Source of the DNA: Paramecium octaurelia | Taxonomy: Eukaryota; Ciliophora; Oligohymenophorea; Peniculida; Parameciidae | Direction: 5' to 3' | Length of the DNA stretch: 64,000 nt | Assembly: GCA_905182995.1 (NCBI GenBank) | Contig: CAJJDP010000020.1 | Coordinates: forward strand, 251,453 to 315,452 | Shown: positions 47,934-59,200 of the stretch, piece after piece | How the letters are laid out: the number at the start of each line of letters is the position of its first letter | How positions within the stretch are numbered: the stretch's first letter is position 1 | Position numbers and translations under genes: made by a program | Notes under the pieces: model-generated | Database searches by the model: none | What the model was told of the DNA's origin: nothing | Seen by the model: the letters and a program-made list of their open reading frames with translations, nothing else

Positions 47934-49992
47934 TCATTCTTGTGATCTCACCATCATAGCAGGAAGAACAGGTATTTGATTAGCCATATCTTCCTCTAAT
48001 TCCGGCTGAAAATTGGACTTTGGAGATTCGATATCAGAGAATTATAGTTGTAATTTCATAGGACTATCTTAAAATATGTTTTCTAATTTTTAAGTGTTGC
48101 AATACAAATTCTCGAATAACTCCAGAATGTCCTCATCAAGAATGTCTAGAATTTTTTTATCAACTTCCGAAACTTCATTTTTTTGCTAGATTTTTACATA
48201 AGCAACGAAAGCCTCTTATAATCTCATAAATTCAGGTTTTTCATCTTGCAGAATAACCTTATAGGCTTATTTTTATTCAACCACTTTCATTTTTTTTTGG
48301 AATTCTTCTCCAAACATAGCTTCAGGAATAATTGGCTTAGGCAAATAATTAAACAGCTTTTATTATTATTCATTAAGTAAGATTAGCTTTAATCTATCAA
48401 TTTCATAGACTTTTGAAATTAAATTTGCAATATCCAATTTATTCATAAATTTTTCGGTTGCATAATTAATAAGTTACTTCTCTTTCTTTTTGCACCCAAA
48501 ACTCATCAAAATAATATCTCTCATAGATAAGTTAAGAGATTATTTCCTTTTTTTCAATAATTAAATCATCTGCTTATAATTATTGACTTTATCAACACTT
48601 TTAACAAAAACTGATTTGCTCATTGATTTTTAGCCTTGAAGAGAGCGTTTACTTGTAAAAGATTTCCGACTTTCAACATCTAATTATTATGAACCGAAAA
48701 CATTAACTTTTATTGCAGATTAAGATTTTTTCACCTCTTCTTTTACTTCATCAATTGAATCTGAACTCTATTAGACTTGAAGAACTTCGCTATTTGAACC
48801 TTCAAATCTAAATAATTTATTAGCCATCTGTAAATTCATGAAGGTTGAAGTTAATGGTTACAATAATGCACTCATGGCTAAGAATAAAATCTGCCAGAGA
48901 CCACCAACGTTTCCAAAGATATCTTATAGTTTTTAATATTCTCTATTATAAAAACCTTATCTTGAATCTAAGTTTATTACATGTTAGATAATAAATTAAT
49001 TATTATAATTATCTTGACTTTCTCGATTTTACGATTAGATCAAACCATACTCTGTCTATATGTCTTCCATAATATATCCAGTATCTGTATCAGATTGAAT
49101 AATTTTGAAGTCCTAGAATACCGATTTGGATGTTGAATTTGAGAATGTTGTGTATTATAGGTTAATTATGTTTTTAAATGGAGTTCCTGGATTTTTCATT
49201 TAAATTAGATTATCAATTAGATGAACTGCATAATACCCTGTTTACAATTCCTTCCATATTTTCTCTTTTGGAGCACAATCAGTTTTATTTGTGGTGTTCT
49301 TACATTAAGCTATTGTAATTTGTAAATATTAATATACTGTTCCTTAAACTGTCCCTTATAGTTGCTAAAATTGCATATAAATTAATATTACAGGGGGATT
49401 TTCTTGCCATTATTCTACATTCAAACATTAGACAAAACCAAGTTTTATTTTTGAAAAATAAGCTTTTTGTAAATCTGTTACGAAATGTTAATCACCGCAA
49501 GGCTCCGTTGGGTATGTGGTACAACTATTTAGATTAATAAAAAAATACTTTTAAGATATCACTGTTTTGTTAGTAGTTGGGTCTAATTATCTAACTCTTT
49601 TGCAATTCTAAACAGACATTGTAAAGTGTGTTCCTAATGTTTGAAGAGAGCCTAATGATATGTTAGCCATTGTTATGCCAATAGTATAATTTTTCATCTC
49701 CAAAGGGTATGCCTAAATTATAATGAACATTTACATTAGTATCCACAACTTATTCTTCAGACATCGTTACTCTAGGGCCTGTTTGAGCATATAAGTCTTA
49801 CAATTGAATTAATGTATAAAGAACACAGACAATTGAAAGACCTATCGTAAACAAAAATCCCAAGGATGTTGTAAATTTTTCTTATTTTAAAATTTTAAAA
49901 GCAGGAGGCTATCCAAATAAGTCCAAACCTCCATACACCTTTCTGAAACAAGTCTAAGTTTAATTTTTATTCTTTTTTTGATATTTGAGCAT
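47934..49992 (-). CDS. Ciliate two-span transmembrane protein family member
   Basis: 678 residues with the layout of a large ciliate family usually labelled 'transmembrane protein, putative': a short cytosolic N terminus with GGLDLFGQPPAFKILK, a first span FLFTIGLSIVCVLYTLIQL, a long ectodomain of about 370 residues with paired cysteines (SVQNCKRV, NSCTTYPTEPCGDQ, VQCLNVEQW, IAQCKNT, KTDCAPKEK), a second span at GLWQILFLAMSALLQPL, and a long cytosolic helical tail. One intron, 49713-49734 (22 nt). The frame is otherwise unbroken to TGA 47934. The cytosolic tail carries Ser-rich and Lys-rich patches. Function unknown; such proteins may be receptors or adhesion-type proteins. Confidence 0.75.
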
Positions 49993-51403
49993 TTAATTTA
50001 TCAAATCTAAATTCTTTAATTTCAAACTTTTAATTTGTAGTTATATCAAGAAATTTTAATATATCCTACATCAAGGTGTTAAAATATGATATCAGATTTA
50101 TAATTATATTCCATAATTATTAAAGATTAAGATAATTATTTATTTCATTTCAAACTTTATAATTCTTTATTTATATAATTATTTATTATTCTATAATCGT
50201 AATAAATTATAAAATTTAATGTTTCAAACATTTTTGATGGTACAACATAAATAATTATATGCGTACAATTATCTAAACTAAAGGAAAATGTTCCACTATC
50301 GTAGAATAATAATATAAAAAACAATTCTAAATTTTAGTTCAAACTTATTTATATAAATATTATAACTATAATTACGATATTTGTATGATATCCAAAGACC
50401 TCTGTAATACTAAATAGCCAAAATAATCTTAGCTTTATTAATATTATTCTTTTTAATGAATAACTATTTATAAATTGTCCAGCATTTTTTATTAAAAAAC
50501 TTTATTTAAGTCAGTTTTAACATAATAATTACTTGCAATTTCATCCAGTCCTTACACGTTTTATTTTTGTAATTCCACATCAAATATAATTCTTTGCTAC
50601 TATATTACCCAATTTATTTGCATATTTTGTAAGTTGGTAGTTTAAACGTTTTTAATTAAACTTAATATATTTGTTTCTATTAGTTTATATTTTTTTCATT
50701 TTTGACGTAACTATTACTCAAAATATTAGATATTAACTGTATAAATTTTAAAAGTACATAGAGTATCTAGCGAAGCTATATTATGGAGAGTAATACTATT
50801 TTATTTAATGTTTTCACAAATATCCCACCATCCTATTAGATTTTCTAACTGACTATATGTGTAATATTTATTTGATTCCTTTTATAGTAATAAATGTGAT
50901 GTAATAATTGTCTTCATTAAATCACTCGAATGCCATTAGAAATAATATAATAAAAGCTTTAAATATAATCTAAGTTCCTGGTTAGAAAGAATTCAAAGCT
51001 TCTTATTTGGATGAAGGTTGATTTACAAGCTTCAAGTAAAAAATCAAATTCCATTGAAAGGGATTTGCTTATTTTATACCAAGTGGTAATTCTATGAAGT
51101 TTATATTTCGTATGGAAATATTTTAATAGTTAGATTTAAAGTTCCTTTGTTCAAATTGTTGAAAGAGTTAATTAGGTATCAACATAAGAAATTAGAAAGA
51201 ATGGTCTGATTATTTATAATTTATTTTATGTCATGATTATTTTATAAACAAAAAAAGTGTTATTCGATGAATTTAAAGATGTCAATTAGGCATTCTGCAT
51301 TTAATCAATCCTTGGAGAAACTTAGAGTTAAAAGAATGAATAACTAGGGGTGGAGACTTATTAACAAAAATAATTTATATATAAATTTATAAGTCAATTT
51401 CTC
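49993..51403. other. AT-rich intergenic region, few weak ORFs
   Basis: 1.4 kb. Besides the weak minus-strand ORF listed at 50339-50623, a plus-strand start at 51267 (MNLKMSIRHSAFNQSLEKL) could be a first exon of the following gene through a long 44-nt intron beginning GTGG. Fragments near 50990-51200 look like former coding sequence but have TGA codons. No RNA gene or repeat seen. Confidence 0.4.
50339..50623 (-). CDS. Possible small helical protein
   Basis: A 94-codon frame, MQINWVIQQQRIIFDVELQ... to YKQV-TGA, lies alone in an AT-rich spacer. The product is polar and helical with a plausible amphipathic centre (YYVKTDLNKVFQQKMLDNLQ). Seventeen or so Gln, many from TAA/TAG, fit the local style, but chance ORFs of this length are common here. 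No homolog recognised. Confidence 0.3.
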
Positions 51404-53066
51404 ATGGAGTAACTGCTTGAAAGATATCAAGAATTAGAAAAACGTAATTCGGAAGAATTAGAACATGATAAATCAATAACTCATTTATTGTACATAGAAG
51501 GATTTAAGTGGGATGATTTAGAGAAGATAAAGAAAATACATAAGATTTCACAATCTAAGGTAGAAAAGAGAATAACTTTAGTTTAAGATGTAATAATAAA
51601 CAAATAGTATAGTTTGGGTTATTGAGAAGAGATGTAGAGCCACATTCAACAGAGAATGAGTATTGTAAAATGTTGCTGAAGGACATCGACATGCATATAT
51701 ATTCGATTTTGTTTGAGATTGACAAATTGGAACAGTTGAAACAAAAGTCACAGAGATTCTTAAGATTATAAAGTTAACCCAATTTAAAACCTGAGACTGC
51801 TCCAACTGATGTAATGACCCAAACAGGAGGCTTGTTATCTAGTACAAGTGATGGCTAAACTCGGATGTATAAGAGCAGTTTTCAGTTTTATCGAGCCTAA
51901 AGGGATTAATAGATTCAATCACATAATCAGAAGTGGATAGAGAAGTAATATAGCATTCAGAGAAAATTAATCGAAGATGAAAAAGAGTTTTAGAAGTTTC
52001 GTTTTGAGATTGAAGCAAAGTAAATAAGGGCTGAAATGAATTTGGAAGAATATTAGTAATGGTAGGCTCGATAATTGAAAGAATAAGAGGAATTGAATTC
52101 AAAGAGATTGCAATTACACAAAGATCGAATGTTAAAAGATCAATAACAAAGGTAGGCCATATTGGAGGACAAGATGTAGAGAAAAGAAAAGCAATTAAAA
52201 AAGTAGATCTCATTGCTTCAAGATTTTCATGAAGAATAAAAATAAATAAAAGAAGAACACTTCTAAAAGATTTTGTAAAAGTCTATGGGGGCCTTGAATG
52301 ACAAAGACAAATTTAATCAATATTAGAAGGAGATATCAGAAAAAAAAGAATAGGAAAATCTAAGGAAATTGAAGTATATAGAGGAATCAAAGTAATGGAC
52401 TAAGCAATAATTGCAACAATAAGCAACCTTAAAGTAATAGAAGATAGAGAGAGCAAATGTATATGATGATTTTGTTATAATTATAGTTAATTTTAACAAG
52501 ACAGGATATGCAAAGACGAGAGAAATTCGAAGAGAAGGAAAAGAAATAAATAACTTACATGGAGAAGTGCAAGAAGACGTTTTCAGAATATCAGCATATG
52601 ATTAATAAAGAGAAAGAGGATAAAATGCATAATTTTTAGATTGTAATTTGTTGAGTGATGTGTTAATTAGAATAAAGCTATTGAGGATGCGAGTAGAGAG
52701 TAACTGATTAAGTATCAATTCGAGAGGCGATCCAATAGTTAGGCTTAGGCTTAGAGATTGAAGGAGAGGAGATTGAAGATATTCTAGGAGGAGAAGGCAG
52801 GAGAGCATTTAATAAAATAGTTAGAGATTAATCAGAGGTTGAATTAATTGGAGTGGGAACAGGAATGGAAGAGGACGAAACAATAGATGTTAGAGGAGGA
52901 ATAGAGATAACGATAATTGATGATTGAGTATATATTGATAGTTTTAGACTGTAGAAATGATGCGAGAGAGACGATGAGGGAGAGGGAAAAGAATACTCGA
53001 AAATTGGAAATAGAAAAGGAGTTGAGAGAAAAGGAGATGAAGACTTTGAAGTATCAGAAGGTCTGA
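51404..53066 (+). CDS. Long coiled-coil protein
   Basis: About 527 residues (518 if a 27-nt in-frame candidate intron at 52928-52954 is removed; it would excise a hydrophobic YILIVLDC stretch that does not fit the coiled coil). Introns 51590-51612, 52459-52486 and 52643-52670 are required. The protein is nearly all K/E/Q/R heptads (QWIEKQYSIQRKLIEDEKEF, RQDMQRREKFEEKEKK), with an S/T-rich interruption at about 51800. The N terminus may extend upstream (ATG 51267). Shape suggests a filament, ciliary or basal-body coiled coil. Ends at KYQKV-TGA 53064; splicing at 53061-53082 could read into the next gene but was not preferred because a good ATG follows. Confidence 0.7.
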
Positions 53067-53110
53067 ATGATAAGAAATTTAGTAAATTTAATTATTTATA
53101 TTTGAATTTA

Positions 53111-54633
53111 ATGAATAACAAACAAGACATTGCCAACTGTCAATTCTGCAAATTCAGGTAGATCAGAATTATGGAGAAAGAAATACATAAGAAGTATTTG
53201 ATAAATATGAAGGAATAGATACTTTGAGTAGTTTAACTTCTATTTTGCTAAGCCGATAACAGAAATATTAGCAAATGTTCCTGTGGATCATGTCATTTTG
53301 TTTAAAGACTAATTGTACTTGCATGATGAAAACGAATACATGAAGCGTTTTTATTAAAGAGAAGAGTAAGATCCGAGGTTAAATTTACTTTGCAATTTCT
53401 ACTTTGAGTAACATAAAGTAAATCATGAAACATTATACAAAAATAGATGATACAACCAAATCTATGTAAAGTTAATGCTCATAAGTTTATGGAGAAGAGA
53501 TAGAATAAATTGCTAAAATTACAATAAAAAGCATAAAATAGTTAGAATCAACAACCAATTACTAAAAAGATGATTCCAGATCATATTTTTAGTGAAAATT
53601 ATGTTGAATCCGTATCTGAGTAGTATCGACATACTTATTTAGTTCCTATCCGAAGGAACAAATTTCTTGGGACAGCAAATCTCATAATATCTATGAGATA
53701 TCATAAGTTGAAGCATAGAAATCAATACCAATCAACAAACCAACACAATAATTTCAATGTTCAATCGTCAATACATCTGGAGATCATAACAAATTATTTA
53801 ATTGTTAAAATGACCAAGAACTAGATAATGTCTTTAATGATCTAAATGGATAAACATCAAGGAATTTGTCAGCTGTTACTAAGGTTCCACTTAAGAAGAA
53901 ACCCCCCTCAAGTTCCAATGCTAAGAAGAACCCTCCATCTCAATTATCTCAACAGCCTAAGATACCTGTTCCCCCTTTGAAACTACAAGAAAGTGCAAAA
54001 TCTTCAACTACTGCATGTCCGAATAATAACAAATCCACTAGCATCTAATCTTTAATGAAGAAATACGATCAAATCTTACAAAAGCGATTTTAAGTCAAGG
54101 AAATACTCACAGAACGAAATGACACTCGTTATGGTACAAGTTGTGGTGTTGGTACTGTTAGAGGTGAAGGTGGATCATCAAAAAAGCAAATAACAGATGA
54201 AATGCTGCTTAAACTTATTTAAAATATGAAGAAATCAAAAAATAAATCTGATAACTATCAATTTCATGCATCTTACAAGAGTGTCGTCTAATAAGCATAA
54301 AGTGGACCCACTCAATCATGTACATTTGAGAAGGAAAACGAAAAGAAGAAAAAATATCAAGTTTATTTGGTATAGTTTTAGTTATTAATAGGATAGCCGA
54401 AATAGATAAAAAAGAATCCTTCGCAGATGTCATCACCCACCACTGTTTAGAAGTAAGGTATATTAAGTTATGTTAGTACTTGTTCTCCCTCTATGTTGTT
54501 GAGATCACTATCAAATCCTTCTATGGCTCCTTCACCGTTGAGGAGACTGGAAATAAAAGTCAATCTTAATAAGTTAATTCAATAGCAGGAATAAGAAATT
54601 GGGTATTGGACTTAAAGATGCAAAGTTCGTTGA
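53111..54633 (+). CDS. Protein with zinc-like N-terminal motif and conserved FYF...YMKRFY domain
   Basis: 482 residues. MNNKQDIANCQFCKFRQI carries C-x2-C, followed by an E-x-H segment, like one half of a TRAF/C2H2-type finger. Then comes an aromatic-rich domain YFEQFNFYFAKPITEILANV ... VILFKDQLYLHDENEYMKRFYQREEQDPRLNLL that I judge to be a conserved module (I have the impression of similar sequences in alveolates, but cannot verify). The C-terminal 330 residues are disordered, Ser/Pro/Lys/Gln-rich (KKPPSSSNAKKNPPSQ), ending YWTQRCKVR. Introns: 53194-53218, 53418-53446 and 53623-53642 (20 nt). Only 44 bp separate it from the preceding stop. Confidence 0.7.
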
Positions 54634-54723
54634 GTTTTCATTTAGTCGATTAGTTGAATGAAATACAAATTATGTTTTATAAATTTATTTTAATATACTA
54701 ACTACCTTAAAATCAAATTAAGG

Positions 54724-55679
54724 ATGAGCATTAATTATGCCTGTAATGTATTTTAGCCATATTTAAAGAGTTAAGAAAATCCGGCAGAAGACAATCGGTA
54801 AACACAGACTTCATGCAATATCACAAGCTATCCTAAGTATTTAATTGTGAAGTATATAAGGATAAGACTTTCACAGAATCCTTTCCCGTATCGCTTCAAA
54901 GAACCAAACCCAACTTCAAGAATCAATTATCGTAACTAGAATTGTATGATTGATTATAATAATAAAGCGATGATCATTAAATTGACTTCAAAAATCACCC
55001 ATTTACATTTTAGGACAAGATCAATTAGAAAACGGAAGTAACCAAAAAGAAATTCGTATTTGATGAGCATTAATCAACCAAATAAGGGGAGTTTAAGAAT
55101 TTTATGAGTGCGATGGATGATTATATAAACCTTTTAAATGAAAGTTCTGATTGCTTAACTTTGAATTCAGAAAATTATAGTTAGTTAGAAAATATCCTAT
55201 TTGCCAAATTCAACATTATCAGATAAAAACACGAGGAGTTGAATAAAAAATACAAGATGGCATAATAGAATTTTAAAGCTCAAAGATACTAAAATTAGTT
55301 ACTCAAAAAGTAAATTGTGGAGATTCATTCTTTATTGGAGGAGGAAAGATAGAAAAGTTGTGTATTGTAAGATGCTAATGAAAAATTGAAAAAGAAGTAT
55401 AGAGATTTATAAAATAAAACGCAGTTTGTTCAAAATTCATTTATATAAGATAGAATGAAATTCGATCATAAACGATAGAATTAATTTTAATAAAGCATAT
55501 CAGTTGATGAAACTGATAGAGGTACAACATAGCAAACTTATGAAACAAATGATGATTAATAAAATGTAACTAAATTCTTAAAAACTTAAATGCGAAAATT
55601 GAGATAGAACAATTAATAAATTGATGATTATTCTCGTCTATATAAAAAAATTAGTGAACATAATAATGATGACTTTTGA
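54724..55679 (+). CDS. Coiled-coil protein
   Basis: 301 residues starting MSINYAQLRKSGRRQSVNTD after a 26-nt intron at 54743-54768 that interrupts codon 7; a second intron at 54944-54967 (24 nt). N-terminal third polar, possibly disordered; middle to C-terminal part a coiled coil (EELNKKYKMAQQNFKAQRYQNQ, HSLLEEERQKSCVLQDANEKLKK), ending SEHNNDDF. No motif beyond the coiled coil. It is the third of three plus-strand genes of this style in a row (51.4-55.7 kb), separated by 44 and 90 bp. Confidence 0.7.
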
Positions 55680-55697
55680 TTAATTTAATTTATTATA

Positions 55698-55723
55698 TAA
55701 AGCTGTATTACTGTATTACTGTA
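55698..55723. repeat. 8-nt tandem repeat, three copies
   Basis: CTGTATTA occurs three times head to tail plus CT, 19 bp past the stop of the preceding gene. Probably a minor slippage-type microsatellite. Confidence 0.85.
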
Positions 55724-55866
55724 TTACTTGACTATAGATGAACACCTAACAATTGATTTTTATATACAATTTTTATATATTTATTATATCAATTCTACTA
55801 AAGAATAGCATCTTCAAACTCATTATAATTAACCTGTGCACTTATAAATTGAATTATCTAATCTAT

Positions 55867-56245
55867 ATGATTTATTATAAGATAGAGAAATGGTTGAACA
55901 ACTATGAGTTGTAAATAGAAGAGAGTTCGAAGTAATTAAGATATTTTCATTTAATTAATAAATCTGAGAAGGAGGCAATAAGAATTTAAAATTAATATAG
56001 GATTCTAGTCAGTTCAAATATGATAATTATCAGATGAACTAATTTTATAAAAATTTGCCAGTTTTTTTATTATTTGAGTTTTAATCTCTTAAAACAGGCA
56101 ATATATAGAATCTCAATAGATGAAAATGATATTGAAAGGTAGAGATTATAAAAAGGATAGGATAAGGTAACAACAAAATAATAAAGTATATGCTTGTATA
56201 TAGAAACAATTTGATGAGATACTCTAACGAAGTTAAACATAATGA
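55867..56245 (+). CDS. Possible small coiled-coil protein, uncertain splicing
   Basis: 110 residues if two introns are removed: about 56016-56041 (26 nt, starting GTCAG) and about 56079-56098 (20 nt, starting GTTTT). Both donors are unusual here. The first exon (MIYYKIEKWLNNYELQIEES) and last exon (KMILKGRDYKKDRIRQQQ ... LQRSQTQ) look like genuine amphipathic coding sequence and the sum is a multiple of three. A hydrophobic minus-strand ORF covers the same area but looks less natural. It ends 36 bp from the convergent giant gene. Confidence 0.35.
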
Positions 56246-56281
56246 AGGAATGTAATCATAATACTATGAATGACTATATCA

Positions 56282-59200
56282 TCATTATAATATGCACGCA
56301 ATGAATATTAAAATACTGATTAAGGGTGCATAAGACTGTTCTGGCTGATTGTATTCTAGAATTAATAGTTATGTGTCTTGATACTATTGTGAAAGACAGT
56401 TAGCCTATATGGGTGAACTTGACCATTATAAAAAGTATTTGAATGAAGTACTATTGTAAGGTTGAACACTAAATTGATAGGTAGATTCTGCGTTTTAAAG
56501 TAGAGCAAATTATTCTAACTTAATTCCATTTCCTGTAATACCACGTCTTAAATTGATGGGAGATGAAAAATCTAGTTACGAGATGAATTTCTGAATTCCA
56601 ATAAACACAAGTGTGTTTTTGTTATTATTGGTAATGTTAATGTTGATAAAATTCTATGTCATATTGGCTGTAAGAGTAATTTAATTTTATGCAGCTGAAT
56701 AACTAGCTTCTGTGTAATTGACGATTGTAATAAAACGAAGCAAATAAGAAATTTCAGGATCTGCAGTAGTATTTGTAATTTTCTTAGCAAGTTATTAAAT
56801 AGCGGTTGTATCATTAGCTAATTTATTAATGAATTAATATGTCTTCGCTATTACATCTATGTTCTGTGAAGTTAGGTAATTATTTAAATAGAAATAATAG
56901 TTGATATTCGAATCGGATTCAACCAAGGTTGTGTTTACTATTCCCTCATAGGATTCATTTAAACTAAGAACATCAGACCATGATTTCTTATTGTAATACA
57001 GCAGATTAGGATTACAGATTTGACATTGTACATCTGTAACATGATGGATGTTGAATAGTAGCAATTCTTTAATACTGCACATGAGATTGTTCACCTGGTT
57101 AATAGAAATTTACCTTGAAAATTGCAGAATGACGAGAGAATGATTTCTAGTTATTATATTATTGGATTTGGATAAATCGTGAGTTTTTATACTAGAAATC
57201 TTTCCGTATTGATTTTTGCAAGCAATTTATATTTGCATATCTTGTTCTACTTTATTTAGCTTGATGACTTTATTTGAGTTCTTCAGAATACTAGACATGT
57301 AATTGACTTTGTCCTCTCCTATGATTCCATATAATATTTATCTGGAGTACAAAGAAGATTGATAAGTAGGTTCCACAGTACTTTCTTTTTGTTTATAATA
57401 CTATAGATATTAATTCAATGGATTTAGATATTGATACAATCTAAACTTGTATAAATTGACATCGATGGAGTAATCTGCAATAACCATTTGTCTGTTCTTC
57501 TAGATATTGAATGTGTTAGTTAGAGTACTCTTTGGACATATCGACCACAATAGTTAACCATCCATCGTACAATTGACTGTAATTTAGGTAGAATTAGCAT
57601 CGATACTAGAATTAACCACTAACTCCTCGGCATTGCTATTTTTTATAACCAATAAGGAAATGGTATCAATTGAGAAAACGTTGGCTTCTTATCCTGTTAA
57701 TTAGAATGTCACACTGATTTCATCCCCAATAGATCCTTTACTGGATGCTTCCAATTGCATATAATAATTTAATTGTTCTCGTGGATTGCCAGAATAGAAT
57801 TGTTGGAGCTATTTGATACTCATTATAATAGGTGCAGGAGTGATGATGGGATCCTTCACTATGGGTTGGATGTAAAGTTCCGAGGTTGGAATACAGGTTG
57901 TTTGGAAATAGATTGGTTATGATTTTCCCTCTAAGGGTATTTTGTCACTTGAGATGCTGACAAATATATGACACTACTTTTGAGTGTCAATTTATAGTGC
58001 AATTGTAGGTATGATGGAATAATAATCTATGATTGAGTAACCTTCAACACTGATGGTCTCCTTTTTCGTGGTTCTCTTATCAGTAATCTCTCTGTCGAAA
58101 TTCAGATAATAAATACCACTCCCGATGTCTTGCTTGGAAGATATATGGAAATAGTATCCATAGTCCCCTATTTCTATAGTCATTGTATTGGTGAGTAACT
58201 TAGTGATTTAATAGGTCTCTTTAGTGGCATCTTCTTCCAAATTTGGATCTACCAATTGTATATAATTGATCCCCAAATTATTATATTTATAAATATTAGA
58301 TACTACTTCATTTGTACCGAAAATATTTATAATATTCTAAGTAATACTTATATTGACTTGTCTATCAAATTAGGTTTACTGAGTGTTCAAACCCAGAAAC
58401 AAATAAATATCTTACTCAACAACTCCTTTGTATATAGTGAAAGTGGGGTATTGAGTCTGTCCAATCAATGGAATCAACTTTTCATATGAATTTTCCTGCT
58501 TATTGTAGATGTACCACTAGAATTGCTATTGATTTTCTTGTTATTTGAAAACTAATGGATTTGGCAAATACTAAATGCAAGGTGGAGCAATGTAGTTGAT
58601 CGTTTGCATATTCAAATCTGTAATAAAGAATTGCACTTCAAATGGGAAATATTACTGTAGGTTATTCAAAGACACCAAGTCAGGAGTGATCAATGATCGA
58701 ATTTCCAATTGATATTATTGCTATTGCCTTGAATTAACTGGATCATAGATCAGATTGATTTTGATTAGTTCTTCTCGCATAAATATGCAAGAACTGGTAA
58801 AATTAACTTTACTATTATCATTCAGTCGGTACAATCTACATTCAATTGTTAAATTGCTCACTCTTTTTTAAGGGACTCTGAACTCCTCTCCCAATTATAT
58901 TACAATACATTTATCGAAGTTTATCGTTCTGATTGGAGCAGTAAAGTTCACTTTTAAATAGACTTTATTGATTCTTGAAATATACTAAGAAAACTAGACA
59001 CTGGCATATGGCAACAACCCTGGCAGAGTAGTTTATATAGGTATATCTATGATATAGGATTGCTCTGAAAAAACATCCTTGTTGTTTGCCAATAACGATC
59101 CAATCCAAATCTTGCCAAATCCATCTAAGGATTTTGGTTAAATGATTGGTCCGATGCTTATATTGTACAATTTGTTTGGATTCATGCGAGAATAGAATTA

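Noticed and set aside
56245..56594. Plus-strand exons spelling plausible segments such as LAYMGELDHYKKYLNE and NLIPFPVIPRLKLMGDEKSS
   Set aside because: They need several non-consensus introns, while the minus strand is one unbroken continuation of the giant gene ending in a hydrophobic anchor; the gene length to 56282 is an exact multiple of three.
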